A stretch of DNA of 52,483 nucleotides from an uncultured Prochlorococcus sp. (GCA_902564235.1 CACFAG010000007.1:1-52483), one strand, 5' to 3'. Counted from the stretch's first letter, positions 1-8,425 are shown. Program-made: numbers and translations. The notes: a model not told the origin generated them from the sequence alone.

Positions 1-1418
1 ATTGGCCATGCATAAGTCCTTTTATCACCCATAACTCCTACAGTTTTTACAGGTAACAAAACTGCAAAAGCTTGCCAAATATCATTGTAAAGACCTGCTT
101 TTTTAATTTCGTCTCTTACTATCCAGTCTGCATCTCTTAAACAATCAAGTTTTTCATTATTGACCTCTCCCAAAATTCTTATAGCTAATCCTGGCCCTGG
201 GAATGGATGCCTTTTTATAATTTCATCTGGCAAACCTAATGCAGCGCCTACTTTTCGGACTTCATCCTTGAAAAGTTTTCTTAATGGCTCAACTAATTTA
301 AATTGTAAATCTTTTGGCAATCCACCCACATTATGATGACTCTTTATTTTTACAGCTATTCTTTCACCTGTATTAGGGTCAATATTAGTCCCAGCACTTT
401 CAATAACATCAGGATAAAGAGTACCTTGGGCTAAATACTGAAAAGGTCCCAATCTATTGCTTTCTTCTTCAAATACTCTAATAAATTCTTCTCCAATAAT
501 TTTCCTTTTTTGTTCTGGATCAGTAATACCATTTAGTTTGGCAATAAACCTTTCCCTTGCATTAATATATTCAACTTTAATATGAAATTTCTTATCAAAA
601 AAATTCATTAAAAATTCTGGTTCACCTTTTCTCATGAAACCTTGGTCTATAAACATGCATGTAAGCTGATTTCCAATTGCTTTATTAAGAAGAAACGCAA
701 GAGTTGAGGAATCAACTCCTCCTGATAAGGCAAGCAAAACTTTTTTATTACCAACTTGCTCCCTTATCCTAGGAATAGTTTCTTCTATATAAGTTTCGGT
801 TGTCCAATCAGGCGCACAAGAAGAAATTTTATAAACAAAATTTTTAATTAACGTCATCCCACACTCTGAATGAATAACTTCAGGATGAAATTGTACACCA
901 AATAATTTTTTTAAATCATCCGAAATTGCTGCATGGAGTGTGTTCTCAGTATGAGCAATTTTATTAAATCCTTCAGGCAAACAATTAATTGAATCGCCAT
1001 GACTCATCCACATTATAGATTTATCATCTACATCACAAAAGAGCTCAGATTGTTTATCTATATTGATTGGTGCTCTACCATATTCAGCTTTTTTGGTTGC
1101 TGAAATAACAGATCCTCCAAGTTCTTTGACCATTAATTGCATTCCATAGCATATTCCAAGAATAGGAATTCCTAAATTAAAAATTTTTGCATCACATCTT
1201 GGAGCATTTTGTTCATATACAGAATTTGGGCCTCCACTCAAAATGATCCCTTTAGGATTGATATCATTAATTTCCTTAATTGAAATACAATTACTCACTA
1301 CGAGAGAAAAAACATTAGTTTCTCTAATTCTTCGTGCAATCAATTCAGAATATTGAGACCCGAAATCTAAAATTAATATTGAAGGATCTCGCTCTTTTTT
1401 TAATAATGTTTGACTCAT
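1..1418 (-). CDS. guaA: GMP synthase (glutamine-hydrolysing), C-terminus cut by window edge
   Basis: Converts XMP to GMP using ATP and ammonia released from glutamine, the last step of guanine nucleotide synthesis in the cytosol. I translated the minus strand from ATG at 1418; it stays open for 472 codons to the window edge, against a usual length near 525. The N-terminal class I amidotransferase has its nucleophile in GICYGMQ (Cys about 90) and the FHPE histidine-glutamate pair near 178. The ATP pyrophosphatase P-loop [10 protein letters not shown] lies near 233, and the start of the dimerisation domain ([10 protein letters not shown]) is present. Only about 50 C-terminal residues are missing. 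It sits 54 bp downstream of cbiD on the same strand and may be cotranscribed with it. Identification is secure. Confidence 0.98.
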   Translation of the reverse strand, partial: MSQTLLKKERDPSILILDFGSQYSELIARRIRETNVFSLVVSNCISIKEINDINPKGIILSGGPNSVYEQNAPRCDAKIFNLGIPILGICYGMQLMVKELGGSVISATKKAEYGRAPINIDKQSELFCDVDDKSIMWMSHGDSINCLPEGFNKIAHTENTLHAAISDDLKKLFGVQFHPEVIHSECGMTLIKNFVYKISSCAPDWTTETYIEETIPRIREQVGNKKVLLALSGGVDSSTLAFLLNKAIGNQLTCMFIDQGFMRKGEPEFLMNFFDKKFHIKVEYINARERFIAKLNGITDPEQKRKIIGEEFIRVFEEESNRLGPFQYLAQGTLYPDVIESAGTNIDPNTGERIAVKIKSHHNVGGLPKDLQFKLVEPLRKLFKDEVRKVGAALGLPDEIIKRHPFPGPGLAIRILGEVNNEKLDCLRDADWIVRDEIKKAGLYNDIWQAFAVLLPVKTVGVMGDKRTYAWP

Positions 1419-1472
1419 GTATAAAAGTTAGCTCAATTTATTTACAAAAGCATAATGAATAACAAATTTATC

Positions 1473-2585
1473 TCATTGAAAATAAGAAATATACTTATTA
1501 CCGTAAATTCCAGCCCACCTTATTTTCCTTTTTCTATCAAAAATGATTGATGCGATTTCCATATCAGTTTTTACATACCTATTTACATAAGTAAGAGAAC
1601 GCTTTTCAATCGTATTTGACAAATTCTTGAATAATTTATCAGCTAAAGGTTGATTAAATCTCTCAAGAAGAAGTAATGCATCCTCAAGATTATTTAACTG
1701 AGATAATTGACCTATTATTTCAGGTGGTACCTTTTCTTGAACGGCTAAATAAACAAGAATTTCAATTCTTGCATCAGCCAAATGATTATGTGTATGAAAA
1801 ATACCGCCTGCTAATTTAATTAATTTTCCGTGATAACCAAAAAGAATTACAGTTTTAACTTTTTTTATTGCAGCATCAACTAATAATGGTCCTATCCAAT
1901 TTCCAATTTTTATAATTGGCAAATTAACATTATAAGTTTTGGCCAAATTTAACCCATTCTCACCAATTACAAAAACAACTTTCCCTTGAAAGTCATCTTG
2001 AATTAACTGTGTTAGATTAGTTTTAGCCTCTTCTAGTTGATCAGGTGAAGCACTCGAAAAAGTCTCAGCAGAAGTACCAATAATAGATAATCCATTAACG
2101 ATACCAAATGACTTATTACTTGTTCTTTCAGCTAAAAAAGTCCCCTTTGGGAAAATAATTTCTAATTTCAGATTAAAGCCCTCAGGAATAATATCTAATA
2201 AATTTTTATGTAGAACTTCTTTTGCAAAATTAGAAATACATATCTCTGATGTATCTTCTTTTATACCTACACCTGATCCTGCAATAATATTTATTGGAAT
2301 TGTTGGGACAAGATTATTAAAAGAAATTTTTTCTAGAGAGGCTATTGTCCATATTTCTAAGTTTTGTGTAATGTCAAGATCTAAGCCTGACTTTGCAAAG
2401 GTAATTCCTAATGCATGCGATTCATCTTTAAGTAATCCAACAGAATGAATCTCGATTTTTATTTCTTTTTTTTCATTAGGAATTTTTATTAGTTCATAAT
2501 TCTCAAATGGTAACCCTACTAGTTTTTTTAATGCTGACCTAGCAGCTCCAGCAACCCACAAAGGTAAAGAAAATCCTTTTTTCAA
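1473..2585 (-). CDS. cbiD: Cobalt-precorrin-5B C1-methyltransferase CbiD
   Basis: Acts in the anaerobic branch of corrin ring synthesis, methylating C1 of cobalt-precorrin-5B; in picocyanobacteria the pathway feeds pseudocobalamin. The 370-residue product has the family length and matches CbiD along its body (for example GSGVGIKEDTSE near 104 and GFNLKLEIIFPKG near 136). A TTG at 2585 is used: the same frame is closed by TAG a few codons upstream and no ATG or GTG lies between. The N-terminal loop reads GFSLPLWVAGAARSAL instead of the threonine-rich GYTTGTCAAAAAKAA of enterobacterial CbiD, a variant I remember from cyanobacteria. It is divergent from the aminotransferase gene across 60 bp and upstream of guaA on the same strand. 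Confidence 0.93.
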   Translation of the reverse strand: MKKGFSLPLWVAGAARSALKKLVGLPFENYELIKIPNEKKEIKIEIHSVGLLKDESHALGITFAKSGLDLDITQNLEIWTIASLEKISFNNLVPTIPINIIAGSGVGIKEDTSEICISNFAKEVLHKNLLDIIPEGFNLKLEIIFPKGTFLAERTSNKSFGIVNGLSIIGTSAETFSSASPDQLEEAKTNLTQLIQDDFQGKVVFVIGENGLNLAKTYNVNLPIIKIGNWIGPLLVDAAIKKVKTVILFGYHGKLIKLAGGIFHTHNHLADARIEILVYLAVQEKVPPEIIGQLSQLNNLEDALLLLERFNQPLADKLFKNLSNTIEKRSLTYVNRYVKTDMEIASIIFDRKRKIRWAGIYGNKYISYFQ

Positions 2586-2645
2586 ATCAAGTAATTGAAA
2601 AATATATAATGAGAACTAATCTAAGAATGACCTATTTCACAAAAA

Positions 2646-3809
2646 GTGGCCATACAACAAAAATTATCATTGATGATTCCTGGACCCACACCAGTTCCAG
2701 AAAAAGTTTTACAAGCATTAAGTAAACATCCAATAGGCCATCGCACTAAAGAATTTCAAGATCTCGTAAAGAGTACTACAAAAAATTTACAGTGGCTTCA
2801 TCAAACTCAAAATGACGTTCTAACAATTACTGGTAGTGGGACTGCCGCAATGGAGGCTGGAATAATAAATACCTTAAGTAGAGGAGATAAAGTAATTTGT
2901 GGAGAAAATGGAAAATTTGGCGAAAGATGGGTAAAAGTTGCTAAAGAATTTGGTTTAGAAGTAATAAAAATTGATTCCGAATGGGGTACTCCACTTAATC
3001 CAGAAGAATTCAAAAAGGTATTAGAAGAAGATAAACAAAAAGAAATAAAAGCAGTTATTTTGACTCATTCTGAAACCTCAACAGGTGTAATTAATGATCT
3101 AGAAACTATAAGCTTATATATTCGCCAACATAACGCAGCTTTATCAATTGTTGACTGCGTTACAAGTCTTGGAGCTTGTAATGTACCAGTAGATGAATGG
3201 GAATTAGATATCGTTGCCTCAGGATCACAAAAGGGATATATGATACCTCCCGGGCTAAGTTTTATAGCAATAAGCCAAAAAGCATGGGAAGCTGCAGAAA
3301 AATCTAACATACCAAAGTTTTATTTAAATTTAAAATCCTACAGAAAAAGTCTTTCAAGTAACAGTAACCCTTACACTCCAGCAGTGAATTTAGTTTTTGC
3401 TTTAGATGAAGCTTTAAAAATGATGAGAGAAGAAGGCTTAGATAACATTTTTCACAGGCACAATAAACATAAATTAGCAATGAGCAATGCTGTAAAGGCT
3501 TTAAAATTAAAATTATTTGCTGATGAAAAATACTTAAGCCCTTCAATTACTGCAATAAAAACAGAAGGTATTGATGCTGAAGAATTTAGAAAAACAATAA
3601 AAAATAATTTTGATATTTTACTTGCTGGTGGTCAAGATCATTTAAAGGGGAAAATATTTAGAGTCGGGCACTTGGGTTATGTTAATGATAGAGATATTAT
3701 TACGGTAGTTTCAGCTATAAGTAATACACTTTTAAAGCTCAATAAAATTACAACCAAACAAGCAGGTGAAGCATTAAATGTGGTATCTAAATATCTTGAG
3801 GGAAATTAA
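2646..3809 (+). CDS. Class V aminotransferase, alanine/serine-glyoxylate type
   Basis: PLP-dependent aminotransferase of the alanine-glyoxylate/serine-glyoxylate/soluble hydrogenase small subunit family, probably aminating glyoxylate made from photorespiratory glycolate. The 387-residue protein begins with the family opening IPGPTPVPEKV, has the TGSGTAAMEA phosphate-contact region near 62-71, the PLP-binding aspartate in SIVDCVTSLGA (Asp 170) and the Schiff-base lysine in GSQKGYMIPPG (Lys 196). Start is GTG at 2646: an in-frame TGA lies at 2628-2630 and the next ATG (2673) would cut into the conserved opening. The preferred amino donor (alanine or serine) cannot be decided from sequence. It converges on a 65-residue gene with one base between stop codons. 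Confidence 0.92.
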   Translation: MAIQQKLSLMIPGPTPVPEKVLQALSKHPIGHRTKEFQDLVKSTTKNLQWLHQTQNDVLTITGSGTAAMEAGIINTLSRGDKVICGENGKFGERWVKVAKEFGLEVIKIDSEWGTPLNPEEFKKVLEEDKQKEIKAVILTHSETSTGVINDLETISLYIRQHNAALSIVDCVTSLGACNVPVDEWELDIVASGSQKGYMIPPGLSFIAISQKAWEAAEKSNIPKFYLNLKSYRKSLSSNSNPYTPAVNLVFALDEALKMMREEGLDNIFHRHNKHKLAMSNAVKALKLKLFADEKYLSPSITAIKTEGIDAEEFRKTIKNNFDILLAGGQDHLKGKIFRVGHLGYVNDRDIITVVSAISNTLLKLNKITTKQAGEALNVVSKYLEGN

Positions 3810-3810
3810 G

Positions 3811-4008
3811 TTAAGTGCCTGGTTCCTCAACATTACCACCTAATTCAACAATCTTTTTTCTAAGAACGATTGATTTTTTTTCGTCACCGTTAGTTTGAGC
3901 TATTGCTAGGGCAAACTCTAATTTTTCGAGTTGATGACCACCCTCAAAAAAAGATAATTTTTTCTTTATGCGGTTTTTATTATCTTTGTATGAAATTTGT
4001 GAAGACAT
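3811..4008 (-). CDS. Conserved hypothetical small protein (65 aa)
   Basis: I do not recognise a named domain. The product is charged and soluble, with no signal peptide or membrane segment: a lysine-rich N-terminus (KDNKNRIKKKLSFFEGG, about 8-24), a predicted helix (LEKLEFALAIAQ), then a second helix with DEKKSIVLRKKIVELGG. The helix-turn-helix outline resembles small cyanobacterial proteins of unknown role. It is read convergently with the aminotransferase gene, leaving one base between stops, and starts at an ATG at 4008 with AT-rich DNA upstream. I consider it real because it fills the interval exactly and its composition is protein-like; the function is unknown. Confidence 0.7.
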   Translation of the reverse strand: MSSQISYKDNKNRIKKKLSFFEGGHQLEKLEFALAIAQTNGDEKKSIVLRKKIVELGGNVEEPGT

Positions 4009-4139
4009 AAAAATTCATGCTTTAGTTAATATTATGCCAATAAAAGGGGACATTACGAGAGAAAAAATTTTTTATTTTGATTAAAAACACGAGCAAAAAA
4101 AAATTTTTCTAATATTATTTCCAAATATCATTCAAATTT

Positions 4140-4652
4140 ATGACCAACATAAATCTAATCTATTATCTAATTGCTGGGGGTATTTTTGGAGCTTTAGCTC
4201 TAAAAACAGGGATTCCTGCTGCTCCTCTTGCAGGCGCTTTAATAGGAGCAAGCATACTTAGCATCAGTAACAAAGTCGATGTTGCGGTTTGGCCAAATGG
4301 CACAAGAACAATTTTAGAAATTGGAATTGGGACAGTTATTGGAACATCATTAACAAAAGACTCATTAGTTGATATTCAAAGCTTATGGAGGCCTGCCATC
4401 TTAATAACTTTTACTTTAGTTATTACAGGCCTAGCAATTGGTTTATGGACAAGCAGATTACTTAAAATAGATGTGATAACAACAATTTTAGGTGCCGCAC
4501 CAGGAGGAATTAGCGGCATGAGTCTTGTTGGGTCAGAATATGGAGTGGGAGCTGCAGTCGCAACTCTACATGCCGTAAGATTGATTACGGTGCTTCTAAT
4601 TCTTCCCTTAGTTGTTAAATTCTTAAATTTATTTGGAGTAATAAAATCTTAA
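4140..4652 (+). CDS. AbrB-type small membrane protein (single AbrB-duplication domain)
   Basis: A 170-residue hydrophobic protein with about five membrane segments (approximately 7-25, 30-45, 58-78, 90-108, 145-165) and glycine-rich turns such as GIPAAPLAGALIGAS, IGIGTVIGTSL and GAAPGGISGMSLVG. This matches one copy of the repeat found twice in the membrane AbrB family (COG3180, sometimes misannotated as ammonia monooxygenase); it is unrelated to the DNA-binding AbrB. Single-repeat forms are common in cyanobacteria and presumably pair with another copy. The transported substrate is unknown. ATG at 4140 follows a 131 bp AT-rich gap with a possible extended -10 (TATTAT, 4113-4118). Confidence 0.85.
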   Translation: MTNINLIYYLIAGGIFGALALKTGIPAAPLAGALIGASILSISNKVDVAVWPNGTRTILEIGIGTVIGTSLTKDSLVDIQSLWRPAILITFTLVITGLAIGLWTSRLLKIDVITTILGAAPGGISGMSLVGSEYGVGAAVATLHAVRLITVLLILPLVVKFLNLFGVIKS

Positions 4653-4722
4653 ATATCTATAGACATATTGACAATTAAAGATATTTTTAAAAAGAAGAAA
4701 TTTAAGCTTAATAGAGACATCC

Positions 4723-5187
4723 ATGCAGAAAAAACTAATATTATTAACTTTTGGAATGCTAACTCCTTTAATCTTTACGATATCAAAAGTAAATGCAAGC
4801 ACATTTGGGGCGGAAATTTTCTGTACCATGAGAGATGGCGGAAATGACCATGAAAGTAGTTGGGAGGCAGCATATTCCTATATAAAACAACAAAAAGGGG
4901 GGATTTTCAAAGTTTCACCTAAACGAGCAGCATCTCAAATTACAGAGACAGTCATAAGAGATAATGAAAAATTTAGTTATTGTATTGAATACTTAGATGA
5001 TCTTCATCCAAATAGGAAATTAGAAAGAGAACTACAAAAAGAAGAAAAAAGAAAAGAAAAAGAAAAGAAAGATAGAGAAAACAAGAGAAAAGAATTAGAA
5101 AAAGAATTAGAAAAAGAATTAGAAAAAGAATTAGAAGCAACTAATGAAGAATTTTCAGAAGAAACCTTAGATAGATATAGCTATTAA
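4723..5187 (+). CDS. Secreted small cyanobacterial protein with lysine/glutamate tail
   Basis: The 154-residue product starts with a typical export signal: MQKK, a hydrophobic core to about residue 20, then KVNAS as a likely cleavage site. The mature N-terminal part (about 26-85) carries FGAEIFCTMRDGGNDHESSW and ends near SYCIEYLDDL, with two cysteines that could form a disulfide. I recognise this as a conserved cyanobacterial hypothetical family, possibly DUF6554; no function is known to me. From about residue 98 the sequence is almost only Lys and Glu, ending in four perfect copies of KELE, so a charged helix or disordered tail is likely. The tail length probably varies between strains because the DNA is a perfect tandem repeat. 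Confidence 0.8.
   Translation: MQKKLILLTFGMLTPLIFTISKVNASTFGAEIFCTMRDGGNDHESSWEAAYSYIKQQKGGIFKVSPKRAASQITETVIRDNEKFSYCIEYLDDLHPNRKLERELQKEEKRKEKEKKDRENKRKELEKELEKELEKELEATNEEFSEETLDRYSY
5089..5136 (+). repeat. 12-bp perfect tandem repeat, 4 copies, inside a coding region
   Basis: The unit AAAGAATTAGAA is repeated four times without change and encodes KELE x4 in the tail of the secreted protein. A multiple of three keeps the frame if copy number changes. Confidence 0.95.
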
Positions 5188-5211
5188 TTAAAACTCTAAA
5201 TTTTTATTTTT

Positions 5212-5233
5212 ATGATGTAATTAATTTCATCAT
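5212..5233. repeat. 22-bp near-perfect palindrome
   Basis: ATGATG and CATCAT arms surround an AATTAA centre, with one mismatched pair in 22 bases. It lies 25 bp after the stop of the secreted protein and 113 bp before the HNH gene. It could be a weak bidirectional transcript-end hairpin or a protein-binding site; there is no flanking T-run strong enough to call a terminator. Confidence 0.4.
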
Positions 5234-5345
5234 GTATCAGTGAACACAAAATTATATTTTACAAACAAATTTCAGCTAAAAAATCATAAATTGATATTGA
5301 CTTTTGATGTATTCAAGCCATTATTTATTTAACTAAATATTCCGA

Positions 5346-5747
5346 ATGCATATTAATGATGCGGTGTTTTTAGAGGATTTATGTCCAAAGTTCAGACTTA
5401 GACAATGGCGAAAATCTATCCATAGATTTACAGGCAAAAGTTGCATATATTGCGGAAAACCATCTGAATCTATTGACCATGTATTACCACGTAGCCAAGG
5501 CGGTTTAAGTACCACTGAAAACTGTGTCCCTGCATGTCTTTCCTGTAATGGGGATAAGTCAGATGAAAATGCATTGTATTGGTATAGGAGACAGAAATTT
5601 TATGATCCACGAAGAGCAATGGCTATAAGAGCATGGTTAGAAGGAGATTTAAGATTAGCCATAAGATTACTGCAATGGGCTAATCCAAATTTCAAAATAA
5701 GCAACAAAAATTACAAAAACGATAAAACAGAATACGAAGCAGCTTAA
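5346..5747 (+). CDS. Stand-alone HNH endonuclease family protein
   Basis: A 133-residue protein with a complete HNH module: zinc pair CIYC (Cys 33, 36), the catalytic-type DH (45-46) in IDHVLPRSQGG, Asn 59 in TTENC, the second zinc pair CLSC (Cys 64, 67) followed by N68 and K71. Such modules cut or nick DNA using one metal ion. The C-terminal half (RRAMAIRAWLEGDLRLAIRLLQWANP) is a predicted helix pair with no catalytic signature. There is no intron, intein, restriction methylase or toxin partner beside it; similar free HNH genes are widespread and conserved in marine cyanobacteria, so a housekeeping DNA-processing role is more likely than mobility. Substrate unknown. Its stop abuts that of the convergent next gene without a gap. 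Confidence 0.87.
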   Translation: MHINDAVFLEDLCPKFRLRQWRKSIHRFTGKSCIYCGKPSESIDHVLPRSQGGLSTTENCVPACLSCNGDKSDENALYWYRRQKFYDPRRAMAIRAWLEGDLRLAIRLLQWANPNFKISNKNYKNDKTEYEAA

Positions 5748-5978
5748 TTACCAAACAGCACATATTTTTCTAGCATTATAACTCTCACAAATATTTCCCA
5801 ATTCTCGTGGCGATTCTGGGAATATTAAAATTATCGAAAATGAAATGAGAAGGACAAATAATTTTTGATAGAATTTAAAATTAATTAAACTTATTTCTTT
5901 ATCTACACGACGGTGATAACTTTTGCTAATACATAAAGTTTGTGATTTTAAATCGGGCTTAAGAGCTGACTTCATCAT
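5748..5978 (-). CDS. Hypothetical single-pass membrane protein (76 aa)
   Basis: Not a family I can name. It has a basic N-terminal region of about 35 residues (SYHRRVDKE), one membrane segment about 41-53 (FVLLISFSIILIF), then a short tail with two cysteines ending in CESYNARKICAVW. An N-in orientation would put the cysteine-containing tail outside the cytoplasm, where a disulfide is possible. Tails ending in Cys-x-x-Trp-like motifs occur in small conserved proteins of Synechococcus/Prochlorococcus, from memory. Two adjacent ATG codons (5978 and 5975) are possible starts. It is convergent with the HNH gene, the stop codons being directly adjacent. Confidence 0.65.
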   Translation of the reverse strand: MMKSALKPDLKSQTLCISKSYHRRVDKEISLINFKFYQKLFVLLISFSIILIFPESPRELGNICESYNARKICAVW

Positions 5979-6011
5979 TTTATAAATACATATGTACTAC
6001 TTTAATCTATC

Positions 6012-6902
6012 ATGAAGAAACCTTCAAGTTCACTCGGCAATAAAAATAAGTTTTTAATCTTAGGGTGTGGTTTCAGCGGTAGTTTTTTTGCAAAAACTAT
6101 TAGAAAACTCGGTTGCACTGTTTTAACAAGCTCAAGATCTGCAAGCAGATATCCAAATAGTTTCGTTTTCAATAGTGAAAAAGGTGTGATTCCTGATGAA
6201 AAAATTTTTGATGGAGTTACTCATATTCTTAGTTGCATACCTCCTGACAAAAATGGTAATGATCCCGTATTAGAAAGCCTTCAAAGTAAGTTACAAGATT
6301 TATCCCTTGAATGGGTTGGGTATTTATCCACCACAGGAGTATATGGCAACACCGAAGGTGGTTGGGTTTCTGAGATAGATCAGCCTAATCCTCTTCAGAA
6401 AAGAAGTTTTAATAGATTAAATTGTGAAAAAAAATGGATTGAATCTAATTTACCAGTGCAAATTTTTAGATTACCTGGTATCTATGGACCTGGAAGATCC
6501 ACTTTTGAAGCAATCAAAAGTAAAAAAATTAGAGTTATTTTAAAAAAAGCTCAAGTATTTTCAAGAGTTCATGTTGCTGATATTACACATGCGATTATTT
6601 ATTTATTACAAAATAAAGATTGTTTAAAGTTTCACCAAATCATCAATATTGCAGATAATGAACCTTCTTCTCAAATAGAAGTAATTCAATATTGTTACGA
6701 TCTACTTGGCTTGAAAATGCCAAATCCAAAATTATTTGAAGACGCAAAAAAAGAATTGTCGCCAATAGCTCAATCGTTTTGGATGGAAAATAGAAGAGTT
6801 TCTAATAAATTATTGTGCGAAACACTTGGATATAAACTAATTTATAAAAACTATAAGCTAGGATTAAAAAACTGCTTTTTAAATATTAAAAAAAAAATTT
6901 AA
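6012..6902 (+). CDS. NAD(P)-binding epimerase/dehydratase-like protein (atypical SDR, YeeZ-like)
   Basis: A 296-residue Rossmann-fold protein of the extended or atypical short-chain dehydrogenase superfamily. The dinucleotide-binding loop is FLILGCGFSG (about 14-23), followed by an acceptor strand ending TSSRSASR, and the middle strand motif YLSTTGVYG (about 104-112) with a Ser/Thr-Tyr pair. The later IFRLPGIYGPGR and VHVADITHAI match NAD-dependent epimerases. The expected YxxxK is replaced by NRLNCEKKW, so the catalytic Tyr is not in its usual place. Substrate unknown; possibly a sugar nucleotide or a non-catalytic binder. It ends 9 bases before pdxA, on the same strand, so they may be cotranscribed. 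Confidence 0.82.
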   Translation: MKKPSSSLGNKNKFLILGCGFSGSFFAKTIRKLGCTVLTSSRSASRYPNSFVFNSEKGVIPDEKIFDGVTHILSCIPPDKNGNDPVLESLQSKLQDLSLEWVGYLSTTGVYGNTEGGWVSEIDQPNPLQKRSFNRLNCEKKWIESNLPVQIFRLPGIYGPGRSTFEAIKSKKIRVILKKAQVFSRVHVADITHAIIYLLQNKDCLKFHQIINIADNEPSSQIEVIQYCYDLLGLKMPNPKLFEDAKKELSPIAQSFWMENRRVSNKLLCETLGYKLIYKNYKLGLKNCFLNIKKKI

Positions 6903-6911
6903 AAACTTTTT

Positions 6912-7946
6912 ATGAATATTAAACAAACTAATAATAATTTTAAAATTATATTAAGCGTTGGAGATGAGTCTGGCATAGGACCTGAAATAATTTTAAAAGC
7001 TCTATGTTCAAATGAGTTACCAAACAATATCGACTTTACACTGGTAGGGTCCAAAAAAAATCTATTAAATACATATAAACACCTCAAGGCTCTTGGTTTA
7101 GAAAAACTAGCAAATCCAAATTCTTTACAAATTTATGATCTCGAGATTTCTCCATCTTATGGGGAATCAAAATCGAGTTATGGTAATTCAAGTTTCTATT
7201 ACTTATTAAAAGCAATCGAAATTGTAAAACAATATCCTAATTCAGCACTTGTTACTGGCCCAATCTGCAAGAAATCATGGTCACTAGCAGGTCACTACTT
7301 CTCTGGGCAGACTGAAGTATTAGCTAAATCATGTGGAATAAAAAATGTTGGCATGTTATTTACAGCTAAATCTCCAATTAATGGTTGGAGATTTAATACA
7401 CTATTAGCTACAACCCACATACCACTTTGTGAGGTGCCAAAGAATCTAAATACAAAATTAATCCACTCTAAATTAGATCTTTTCAAAGAATTCTGTATTA
7501 AATACAATAAAAATCCTATTTTAAAAGTTGCGGGATTAAACCCTCACGCTGGCGAAGAGGGAATTTTAGGTAATGAAGAAAAAGATTGGCTTAATGATTC
7601 ATTGATCGCTTGGAATGAAAAGAATAGAGATATTAAATTATTAGGACCTATATCACCAGATAGTTGCTGGAACTCCTCTGCAAAAGCTTGGAGAGACAAA
7701 GATGCTGAAAAGCATGATGGAATTCTTGCGATGTATCATGATCAAGGTTTAATCCCAATGAAAGTTATAGCTCTTAATTACTCAGTCAATACCACAATAG
7801 GGCTGCCCTTTATAAGAACATCTCCAGATCATGGCACAGGATTTGATATTGCTGGCAAAGGAATTGCTCAATCTCAAAGCATGATTGAAGCTATAAAAGC
7901 TGCAATGGAAATGACTAAAAATTCAAATTTGCTTAACGCGCATTAA
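6912..7946 (+). CDS. pdxA: 4-hydroxythreonine-4-phosphate dehydrogenase
   Basis: Oxidises 4-phosphohydroxy-L-threonine with NAD(P) in the deoxyxylulose-5-phosphate-dependent route to pyridoxal phosphate. The 344-residue protein opens with GDESGIGPEI, has the substrate-loop ALVTGPICKKSW near 113-124, and the three metal histidines in TTHIPL, NPHAGEEG and YHDQGLIPMK. GLPFIRTSPDHGTGFDIAG is the C-terminal signature. ATG at 6912 follows closely on the epimerase-like gene. Its last 24 bases overlap the 3' end of accB on the opposite strand. Identification is firm. Confidence 0.97.
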   Translation: MNIKQTNNNFKIILSVGDESGIGPEIILKALCSNELPNNIDFTLVGSKKNLLNTYKHLKALGLEKLANPNSLQIYDLEISPSYGESKSSYGNSSFYYLLKAIEIVKQYPNSALVTGPICKKSWSLAGHYFSGQTEVLAKSCGIKNVGMLFTAKSPINGWRFNTLLATTHIPLCEVPKNLNTKLIHSKLDLFKEFCIKYNKNPILKVAGLNPHAGEEGILGNEEKDWLNDSLIAWNEKNRDIKLLGPISPDSCWNSSAKAWRDKDAEKHDGILAMYHDQGLIPMKVIALNYSVNTTIGLPFIRTSPDHGTGFDIAGKGIAQSQSMIEAIKAAMEMTKNSNLLNAH

Positions 7947-8420
7947 AACTTGCCCAAATTCAACTGGCGTTCCATTATCTACGAGAATTTCTACTATTTC
8001 AGCGTTAAATTCAGATTCAATTTCATTCATCAACTTCATAGCTTCCAAAATACAAATAGTCTGACCGATCTTAATATTACTTCCTACCTCTACAAATGGA
8101 TCCTCACCAGGCGCTGCAGCCCTATAGAAGGTCCCAACCATAGGAGAAGTGATTTCAGTAAGATCTGAACGCCCAGGCGGTGCTACCTGAGGCACATCAG
8201 GCTCATTAACAACTGAAACAGTATCATTAATGGATTTTTGAACAGTTGGTTGCCTATCAAACGAATTATTTGAAACTAAATTATTAGATAATTGATTGTG
8301 ATCAAATAAATTCCTCTTTATTTCGAGTTTAAAATCCTCTCCCTCTAGCGAGAACTCTTGTATATCACTAGTAGAGATTTTCTCTATTAAGCGATTTAAG
8401 TCATCATGATCTAATTTCAT
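7923..8420 (-). CDS. accB: Biotin carboxyl carrier protein of acetyl-CoA carboxylase
   Basis: Carries carboxyl-biotin between the biotin carboxylase and carboxyltransferase parts of acetyl-CoA carboxylase, the first committed step of fatty acid synthesis. The 165-residue protein has the N-terminal AccB region (LIEKISTSDIQEFSLEGEDFKL), a Ser/Pro-rich linker about 45-80, then the biotinyl domain starting at TSPMVGTFYRAAAPGEDPFV. The biotinylated lysine is in EAMKLMN (Lys 129). The stop lies within the last 24 bp of convergent pdxA. It follows efp by 5 bp on the same strand, an efp-accB pair conserved in many cyanobacteria. Confidence 0.97.
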   Translation of the reverse strand: MKLDHDDLNRLIEKISTSDIQEFSLEGEDFKLEIKRNLFDHNQLSNNLVSNNSFDRQPTVQKSINDTVSVVNEPDVPQVAPPGRSDLTEITSPMVGTFYRAAAPGEDPFVEVGSNIKIGQTICILEAMKLMNEIESEFNAEIVEILVDNGTPVEFGQVLMRVKQI

Positions 8421-8425
8421 AGCAA

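Noticed and set aside
4062..4073. AAAAAATTTTTT palindrome
   Set aside because: A/T homopolymer symmetry is frequent in this DNA and carries no information.
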